Below, piece after piece: positions 1 to 4,945 of a stretch of 7,026 nt of DNA. Under the pieces are notes generated by a model that had not been told where the DNA came from, did not search any database, and saw nothing but the letters and a program-made list of their open reading frames with translations. The translations under genes were made by a program, and so were the position numbers. How positions within the stretch are numbered: position 1 is the first letter of the stretch; each line of letters starts with the position of its first letter. Source of the stretch: an uncultured bacterium (GTDB lineage: Bacteria; Omnitrophota; Gorgyraeia; Gorgyraeales; Gorgyraeaceae); contig CAJVXD010000064.1 in assembly GCA_913009675.1 (NCBI GenBank), positions 1 through 7,026 on the forward strand. Reading direction: 5' to 3'.

Positions 1-48
1 CGACCACCGAGATCTACACTCTTTCCCTACACGACGCTCTTCCGATCT
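1..48 (+). other. Illumina P5/TruSeq universal adapter remnant (artefact)
   Basis: These bases correspond to positions 11-58 of the 58-nt Illumina TruSeq universal (P5) adapter as I know it, including the terminal ACGCTCTTCCGATCT. Only the first ten adapter bases are missing. The match stops exactly where the adapter should end, and coding sequence for the next gene begins within two bases. This is untrimmed library sequence joined to a contig end, most likely from short-insert read-through. It is not part of the genome and should be trimmed. Confidence 0.98.
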
Positions 49-49
49 A

Positions 50-355
50 GAAAATCAAAAGTTTGGCATCTTGCCGGAAAAGTCAGAAGGATTTATAAAA
101 AGCCTGGCCTTGTTTGCTCATATAAAGGTAATGGGCCTTATGACTATGGGGCCGATGGGTGGCGTCCCTGAGGACAGTCGTCCATATTTTGCGGAGACAA
201 AGAAGATATTTGATAAAATAAAAATAATGGATATACCAGGAGTAGAGATGAGATACCTTTCCATGGGTATGAGTAATTCCTATAAGATAGCAATTGAGGA
301 AGGCGCAAATATCGTGAGGATAGGAAACAAGATATTCGGAGAGAGAAGGAGATAG
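50..355 (+). CDS. YggS/PLPBP-family pyridoxal phosphate homeostasis protein, C-terminal fragment
   Basis: This is the C-terminal 101 residues of a YggS/PROSC (PLPBP) family protein, a cytoplasmic single-domain alanine-racemase-like TIM barrel that binds PLP and helps regulate free vitamin B6 and amino/keto acid pools. Family-typical blocks are KFGILPE (fragment residues 4-10), the strand IKVMGLMTM (25-33), the phosphate-loop motif LSMGMSNSYKIAI (70-82) and the closing VRIGNKIFGER (89-99). The usual length is about 220-235 residues, so roughly 130 N-terminal residues, including the PLP lysine, are missing. They are lost at the contig break, where adapter sequence replaces them, not by gene decay. 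The frame is open from the first non-adapter codon. The TTG at 71 is an internal leucine codon, not a start. The stop lies 4 nt before trxB, which suggests co-transcription. Confidence 0.93.
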   Translation, partial: ENQKFGILPEKSEGFIKSLALFAHIKVMGLMTMGPMGGVPEDSRPYFAETKKIFDKIKIMDIPGVEMRYLSMGMSNSYKIAIEEGANIVRIGNKIFGERRR

Positions 356-359
356 CATT

Positions 360-1304
360 ATGGATTATGATGTAATTATTATAGGAGGCGGGCCGGCAGG
401 TCTTACTGCGGCAATATATGCCTCCAGGGCAAGGCTCAAGACTTTTCTGGTGGAGAGTTTTAGTACGCCAGGCCAGGCGGTTATTACAGACTCTATAGAA
501 AACTATCCTGGATTTCCGGATGGGATTAATGGTTTTGAATTGGTGGAGAGATTTAAAAAACAGGCAGGGAAATTTGGCACAGAGTTTACCGCGGGAAATA
601 TAGGATCGGTAAAGACATATAAGGGGAAAGAGTACCCTGGATGGGCTGTAGAAACAGCAGATAAAAATTATACTTCTCTCTCTTTGATTATTGCGTCCGG
701 CACGAGCCCCAGAAAGTTGGGCATACCGGGTGAAAAGGAATTGGCAGGCAGAGGCGTTTCGTATTGTGCCACATGCGATGGGGCCCTTTATAAAGACAAG
801 GAGGTAGCAGTAATAGGGGGGGGAGATACTGCCATAGAAGAGGCGATCTTTTTGACCAGATTTGTTAAAAGGGTAATACTAGTGCACAGGAGGGAACGTT
901 TACGCGCAACAAAGATTTTACAGGAAAGGGCATTCTCAAATAAAAAGATGGAATTTGTATGGGATTCGCAGCTTATTGGAATCAATGGAAAAGATAAGGT
1001 AAATTCGGTCAAGTTAAAGAATAAAAAGACAGGCGAAGAAAAAGAGATTGCCTGCGACGGAGTTTTTATGTTTATAGGTTATACACCTAATACAGATTTT
1101 GTTAAGGGATTGGTGAGATTAGACGATAAGGGTTATATCATTACGGATGGCAATATGAAGACATCAAGCCCGGGCATATTTGCATGCGGGGACTGCAGGC
1201 AAAAATTATTGCGTCAGGTAGTTACTGCATGCGGCAATGGCGCAACAGCTGGTTTTTCTGCACAAGCGTACGTTGAGGAACTGAAAGGAATAGCGTATAA
1301 ATGA
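360..1304 (+). CDS. trxB: Thioredoxin reductase (NADPH), low-molecular-weight type
   Basis: This 314-residue flavoprotein has the usual bacterial TrxB length (about 310-320). It passes electrons from NADPH through FAD and a redox disulfide to thioredoxin in the cytoplasm. Seen in order: the FAD dinucleotide fold GGGPAG (9-14), the active-site CATC (C136/C139), the NADPH Rossmann motif GGGDTA (153-158), the 2'-phosphate-binding HRRERLRA (176-183), and the C-terminal FAD-binding segment GIFACGDCR followed by LRQVVTACGNGA. HRRERLRA favours NADPH over NADH. The start is well supported: AAGGAG at 346-351 lies 8 nt before the ATG. The gene follows the yggS-like stop by 4 nt. Oddities: three extra cysteines (C276, C279, C291) stand where many TrxB proteins have Ala, Val and Ala, and a run of eight G at 816-823 within the NADPH motif is a likely indel site in sequencing. 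The frame is intact across it. Confidence 0.96.
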   Translation: MDYDVIIIGGGPAGLTAAIYASRARLKTFLVESFSTPGQAVITDSIENYPGFPDGINGFELVERFKKQAGKFGTEFTAGNIGSVKTYKGKEYPGWAVETADKNYTSLSLIIASGTSPRKLGIPGEKELAGRGVSYCATCDGALYKDKEVAVIGGGDTAIEEAIFLTRFVKRVILVHRRERLRATKILQERAFSNKKMEFVWDSQLIGINGKDKVNSVKLKNKKTGEEKEIACDGVFMFIGYTPNTDFVKGLVRLDDKGYIITDGNMKTSSPGIFACGDCRQKLLRQVVTACGNGATAGFSAQAYVEELKGIAYK

Positions 1305-1357
1305 AGGATATCTTTGAATAGGCCGGAGCTTTAACAACAATTATTTTTTCTTTCTTG

Positions 1358-1387
1358 TTGATATAGGGTAGGGGGGTATGGTATACT
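1358..1387 (+). promoter_or_regulatory. Sigma70-type promoter of the csoR-cus operon
   Basis: A -35-like TTGATA (1358-1363) and a -10-like TATACT (1382-1387) are separated by 18 nt. This predicts transcription starting near 1393-1395 and a leader of under 20 nt, which still contains a strong AAGGAGG Shine-Dalgarno (1397-1403) 8 nt before the csoR ATG. The promoter lies in the 107-nt gap after trxB. That gap has no convincing intrinsic terminator, so read-through from trxB is possible. No other good promoter is visible between here and the pump gene. The prediction is by eye from consensus similarity. Confidence 0.65.
1362..1385 (+). promoter_or_regulatory. Putative CsoR operator (G-tract flanked by TATA arms)
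   Basis: Read 5' to 3', the site is TATA, GGG, TA, six G, TATGG, TATA. The A/T arms are symmetric and the core is G-rich. CsoR/RcnR-family repressors recognise operators of this kind: G/C tracts bracketed by A/T inverted repeats. The GGGGGTATGG core resembles Bacillus copZA operators as I recall them. It fills the spacer between the -35 and -10 elements, so a bound repressor would block RNA polymerase. It lies 27 nt upstream of csoR itself, implying autorepression relieved by Cu(I). Binding is inferred, not shown. Confidence 0.65.
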
Positions 1388-1411
1388 TGACCTTGCAAGG
1401 AGGAATCTGAT

Positions 1412-1693
1412 ATGTCAAAGACTACGCATAAAGAACAATTAGTTTTTCTAAAGAGAATAGAGGGACAGATACGCGGTATTCAAAAGATGGTAGAGGATGA
1501 GAGATATTGTGTGGATATAATTACGCAGCTTCACTCTGTTGTGGGGGCCATCCTTGGCGTGGAAGACAGGATTTTTAGAAACCATCTCGAAGGGTGCGTT
1601 GTGCAGGCCTTAAAAGGCAAGTCTGCCTTAGAAAAGCAGAAAAAGATAAACGAGGTCTTAGATTTAATAAAAAAATTCCGGAGGAATTCATAA
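1412..1693 (+). CDS. csoR: CsoR-type copper-sensing transcriptional repressor
   Basis: This 93-residue all-helical protein belongs to the CsoR/RcnR (DUF156) family of cytoplasmic metal-responsive repressors. The family hallmark FLKRIEGQIRGIQKMVE lies at residues 12-28. The Cu(I)-ligand set is complete: C33 (in RYCVDI), H58 and C62 (in NHLEGC), spaced like the Cys-His-Cys triad of Mycobacterium CsoR. The His and second Cys argue against a persulfide sensor (CstR), formaldehyde sensor (FrmR) or nickel/cobalt sensor (RcnR). In known members Cu(I) binding releases the tetramer from DNA. AAGGAGG at 1397-1403 fixes the start. It is first in a four-gene unit, its stop is 1 nt before the next ATG, and a matching operator lies in its own promoter. 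It probably represses itself and the efflux genes behind it. Which structural genes it controls is inferred from position. Confidence 0.93.
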   Translation: MSKTTHKEQLVFLKRIEGQIRGIQKMVEDERYCVDIITQLHSVVGAILGVEDRIFRNHLEGCVVQALKGKSALEKQKKINEVLDLIKKFRRNS

Positions 1694-1694
1694 A

Positions 1695-3119
1695 ATGCAT
1701 TCCGTAAGGACACCAATCAAATCGAAAACAAAACAGGGGAGTCTGAGAAAATCGTTTGAAGGCTATCGCCGCAAGGCTATTCTCTTGAGATGGGGACGGT
1801 TGATAGTATTAATACTGAGTATAGTGCTTTTATCTAATCAACCGGTTCTCTATTCTCAAAATGAAAAAAAGGAAGGTACGCCGCCAAAAGGGCTATCTCA
1901 GAAAAAGGAAGTCTTTGTTGACCTTGACCGGCTAATCAAGGAAGCCAGAGAGCGCAACCCTTACCTGAAAGCGGCATACCGTGCCTATCTTGCTGCCGAT
2001 GAACGTATTGCACAGTCAGTCTCTTTAGAGGACCCAAAGGCGTCCTTTGGTTACTTCTTTGAGAACGCAGAGACCAGGGTAGGGCCGCAGATTGCGAAAT
2101 ACGGCATCTCTCAAAAATTCCCTTTTTTCGGTAAACTCACATTAAAAGGCAGGATCGCCGAGCGGGACAGGGATATAGCCTACGAGCATTACAAGGCAGC
2201 AGTGAGAGAGGTTGTTAAAGAACTTAAGCATGCTTATTTTGATCTCTATTGGGTCAGAAAATCTATAAATATAACAAAGGAGGTAAAGACACTTTTAGAG
2301 ACGTTAGAACAGGTAGCGGAAAGCAAGTACTCCACGGGTATCGCCTCACAGCAGGATGTCTTGAAGGCCCAGGTAGAGATATCTAAACTTATGGATAAAC
2401 TCCTCGTTCTGGGACAGCAGGAGGTTACTTTGACGGAAAAACTTAATACCTTATTAAATAGGCCCGTGGAGAGTCCTATAGCTCAAATCAAGGATTTTGG
2501 GCTTACCAAATTTGACTATAGCCTTGAAAAACTTTTCGGATTAGCTAAAAGGGAACGTCAGGAATTAAAGGCGTTGTCTTTCAATATTAAAAAATATAAG
2601 GCTATACATTCGCTGAAAAAAAAGGATTGGTTCCCTGATTTTACATTGGGTGTTGATTTTATAGATGTAGGGTCAGGACACACTAGTATGTATAATGACG
2701 GCCAGGACGCATGGATGGCAACCGCAAAGATTAACCTTCCTATATGGAGAAAGAGGATAGGCTCGGGCATTAAAGAGGCGGAGGATAGATTAGAGGCGAG
2801 CCAACAGAGTTATCAAAATATGGAGAACCAGGTATTGTTCCAGATAAAGGATTTTTATTTCAGGCTTACGACGGCAGGGAATTTGGTGAATTTGTATAAG
2901 ACGGCATTGATCCCGCAGGCGGGAGAGTCTTTTAAGGCTGCTATGGCCAGTTATGAAACAGGTAAGACGGATTTTTTAAATATCATAGATTCGGAGAGGG
3001 TATTATTAAACTTTAAAATCGCATATTTTAAGTCCGTTAGTGACTATGAGAAGGCAATAGCAGATTTAGAGCGGGCTGTGGGGCAGGGACTTAGTGATCC
3101 AGGAAAAGGCAGTAAATAA
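1695..3119 (+). CDS. cusC: TolC/CusC-family outer membrane efflux protein
   Basis: This 474-residue protein is the predicted outer-membrane channel of the tripartite efflux system; TolC-family members trimerise into a beta-barrel plus periplasmic alpha-tunnel. Seen: a signal-like hydrophobic core (36-46) ending near LYSQ (52-55), then two similar outer-membrane-efflux-protein repeats. The first includes QKFPFFGKL (about 140-148) and a helical KYSTGIASQQDVLKAQVEIS block (around 210-230); the second has the matching SYETGKTDFLNIIDSERVL block near residues 420-440. There is no lipobox cysteine, unlike E. coli CusC, so it is probably not a lipoprotein. The ATG sits 1 nt after csoR with GGAGG at 1680-1684. 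The charged stretch before the hydrophobic core is unusually long (about 35 residues); an in-frame TTG at 1785 (codon 31) would give a more normal leader but has a poorer ribosome site. The symbol rests on operon context, as the family alone does not set substrate. Confidence 0.88.
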   Translation: MHSVRTPIKSKTKQGSLRKSFEGYRRKAILLRWGRLIVLILSIVLLSNQPVLYSQNEKKEGTPPKGLSQKKEVFVDLDRLIKEARERNPYLKAAYRAYLAADERIAQSVSLEDPKASFGYFFENAETRVGPQIAKYGISQKFPFFGKLTLKGRIAERDRDIAYEHYKAAVREVVKELKHAYFDLYWVRKSINITKEVKTLLETLEQVAESKYSTGIASQQDVLKAQVEISKLMDKLLVLGQQEVTLTEKLNTLLNRPVESPIAQIKDFGLTKFDYSLEKLFGLAKRERQELKALSFNIKKYKAIHSLKKKDWFPDFTLGVDFIDVGSGHTSMYNDGQDAWMATAKINLPIWRKRIGSGIKEAEDRLEASQQSYQNMENQVLFQIKDFYFRLTTAGNLVNLYKTALIPQAGESFKAAMASYETGKTDFLNIIDSERVLLNFKIAYFKSVSDYEKAIADLERAVGQGLSDPGKGSK

Positions 3120-3198
3120 TGGCAGGATTGGCAGTACCCTTAGCCGCACCATCTTATGGCGCCTGATTTAAATATAATTTTAGAATGGGAGACGGAGA
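3120..3198. other. 79-nt gap between cusC-like and cusB-like genes
   Basis: E. coli has cusF, a small periplasmic copper chaperone gene, at this place; here there is room for none. The gap contains a 15-codon ORF (3119-3166) whose ATG overlaps the preceding TAA, a short CCAT/ATGG hairpin (3149-3159) without a U-tract, and an AT-rich stretch with TATAAT (3173-3178) but no credible -35. GGGAG at 3187-3191 is the Shine-Dalgarno for the next gene. Nothing here is convincingly functional beyond that site. Confidence 0.6.
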
Positions 3199-4929
3199 AT
3201 GAAAAATAAAAAATTGGTTATCGTAATATCTTTCATTGTTGGGTTAGGGTTAGTTGCATTGATTTCTTCTAAGTTTGTAACTAAACGCGCTCGGTCCGGG
3301 GCATCTCCCGGGGGAAAAGGTAAAAAGATCCTTTATTACCGTGCGCCTATGAACCCTACCTATATCTCGGATAAACCCGGCAAGTCCCCGATGGGTATGG
3401 ACCTTATACCTGTATATGAAGGCCAGGGAACGACAGGCAGCGGTATGGTAAGGATAAATCCGGTTACTGTCCAGAATATAGGCGTGCGGTCAGAATTGGT
3501 AGAAAGGCGTACCCTGACCAGGGATATCAGGACCGTGGGCAGGATTGATTACGATGAGAGGAGGATTGTCTATGCGAATACTAAAATCGGCGGATGGATT
3601 GAAAAGCTTTATGTAAATTATACAGGACAGAACGTAGAGAAAGGCGAGAGGCTCCTGGAGATATATAGCCCTGAACTCGTTGCGACGCAGGAAGAATATC
3701 TTTTGGCCCTGGAATATAATGAAAGACTAAAACAAAGTAAGTTTGGAGAGGTAAGTAATAGAGCCAGTTCTCTGCTTGAGTCTTCCAAAAAGAGGTTACA
3801 ATATTGGGATATCAGCGAGGCGCAGATAGAAGATTTAGAGAAGACCCATCGGATTAAAAAGACCCTTACTATTTATTCGCCCGCTAAAGGGATAGTGGTA
3901 CATAAAAATGCCCTTGAGGGCAAATATACTAAACCGGGCGAGAATCTTTATAAGATAGCTGATATTTCGAAAATCTGGGTTTATGCGGATATATATGAAT
4001 ACGAGGTGCCGTGGGTGAAGGTGGGGCAGGAAGCAGAGATGTCTTTAGCCTATCTGCCTGGAAAGGTATTTAGAGGGCGGATTACATATTTATACCCCTA
4101 TCTGGAGACCAAAACCAGGACTGTTAAAGGACGTATAGAGTTTGATAACCCCGATCAGGAATTGAAGCCGGATATGTACGCAAATGTTACGATACACACT
4201 GAACCAAGAGAAAATACGTTAGCCGTACCGAAAGAGGCTGTTATTCATTCCGGAGAAAGGGATGTGATTATCGTAGATAAAGGTAATGGTTTTTTTGATC
4301 CCAGGGATGTTAAGTTAGGGCTCGAGTCCAAGGATTACTACGAGGTCTTAAGCGGAGTAAAAGAAGGAGAAAGGGTGGTAATCTCATCCCAGTTCCTGAT
4401 AGATTCCGAAAGCAGGTTAAAAGAGGCAATATCCAAGATGTTAGAGCTAAAAAAGCCAAACTCCTCCAACGAAAAAACCTCTTCCCCTCAAAGAGGGACG
4501 AATATAAAAGACTCTACCCGAAAGCTTATGGATGAAGTCTGGAAGTATTATTTTAATATTAGAAAAAGCCTGGCGGATGACTCGCTGCTCAATATAAAAC
4601 AAGATGCCAATTTTATCCAAAAGGATATGGACGAGATTTTAAACAGTGATGCCTCAGCAGAAATGAAAGTACTGGCAAAGGATATATTAAAACAGGCAGG
4701 TGCCTTAGATTCACGGGATATAGTCCGGTTGAGAGAGGCCTTCACGGACATAAGTAATTCTATGATTAGATATATGAAGGAGTTCGACAGGAAAGATTCC
4801 AAGGCCAAGGGGTATACATTGTTCTTCTGCAGCATGGAAAAAAAGTTTTGGGTTCAGGGTAATAAGAAAATAGGAAATCCTTATCTGGGTGAATCTATGT
4901 CTGGTTGCGGCGCATCAGAAGATTATTGA
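3199..4929 (+). CDS. cusB: CusB-like RND efflux periplasmic adaptor with C-terminal DUF3347-like domain
   Basis: This 576-residue membrane-fusion protein links an inner-membrane RND pump to the outer-membrane channel and probably hands Cu(I)/Ag(I) to the pump. In order: a hydrophobic signal or anchor (6-22); a heavy-metal-binding domain (about 45-73) with APMNP and KSPMGMDLIPVY, giving M51, M65 and M67; a lipoyl/barrel half (GGWIEKLYVNYTGQNV); a helical hairpin (EYLLALEYNERLKQ); the returning lipoyl half (TIYSPAKGIVVHKNALEG); a beta-barrel; and a membrane-proximal domain ending near SRLKEAI. A polar linker (about 415-438) leads to an extra 135-140 residue domain resembling DUF3347, with CSM (C544, M546), NPYLGESM and SGCG (M567, C570). 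That tail makes it much longer than E. coli CusB (about 400 residues). GGGAG at 3187-3191 supports the ATG. The stop lies 16 nt before the pump gene. Confidence 0.93.
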   Translation: MKNKKLVIVISFIVGLGLVALISSKFVTKRARSGASPGGKGKKILYYRAPMNPTYISDKPGKSPMGMDLIPVYEGQGTTGSGMVRINPVTVQNIGVRSELVERRTLTRDIRTVGRIDYDERRIVYANTKIGGWIEKLYVNYTGQNVEKGERLLEIYSPELVATQEEYLLALEYNERLKQSKFGEVSNRASSLLESSKKRLQYWDISEAQIEDLEKTHRIKKTLTIYSPAKGIVVHKNALEGKYTKPGENLYKIADISKIWVYADIYEYEVPWVKVGQEAEMSLAYLPGKVFRGRITYLYPYLETKTRTVKGRIEFDNPDQELKPDMYANVTIHTEPRENTLAVPKEAVIHSGERDVIIVDKGNGFFDPRDVKLGLESKDYYEVLSGVKEGERVVISSQFLIDSESRLKEAISKMLELKKPNSSNEKTSSPQRGTNIKDSTRKLMDEVWKYYFNIRKSLADDSLLNIKQDANFIQKDMDEILNSDASAEMKVLAKDILKQAGALDSRDIVRLREAFTDISNSMIRYMKEFDRKDSKAKGYTLFFCSMEKKFWVQGNKKIGNPYLGESMSGCGASEDY

Positions 4930-4945
4930 GAAGGCAGGATATCGA

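Noticed and set aside
71..73. TTG at 71 as the start of a 94-residue protein
   Set aside because: The conserved YggS-family sequence continues in frame upstream to base 50, so this is an internal leucine codon of a truncated gene.
83..358. 91-codon - strand ORF at the left edge
   Set aside because: It is antisense to the YggS-family fragment, which has clear conserved motifs.
816..823. Run of eight G in trxB as a phase-variation or frameshift site
   Set aside because: The frame is intact and encodes the conserved GGG of the NADPH motif. A run of eight is more a sequencing-error risk than evidence of phase variation in a housekeeping gene.
1301..1321. Six-codon ORF overlapping the trxB stop as ATGA
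   Set aside because: It is too short to support as a gene and has no Shine-Dalgarno of note.
1335..1360. CAACAA/TTGTTG inverted repeat after trxB as a terminator
   Set aside because: A six-base A/T-rich stem with a 14-nt loop and no downstream U-tract; the right arm also overlaps the -35 element.
3173..3178. TATAAT before the adaptor gene as an internal promoter
   Set aside because: No credible -35 at 16-18 nt upstream, and a start from it would fall almost on the Shine-Dalgarno. It is likely chance in an AT-rich stretch.
4548..4835. 95-codon - strand ORF within the adaptor gene
   Set aside because: It is antisense to the DUF3347-like domain, whose sense frame has family motifs; the antisense product shows none.
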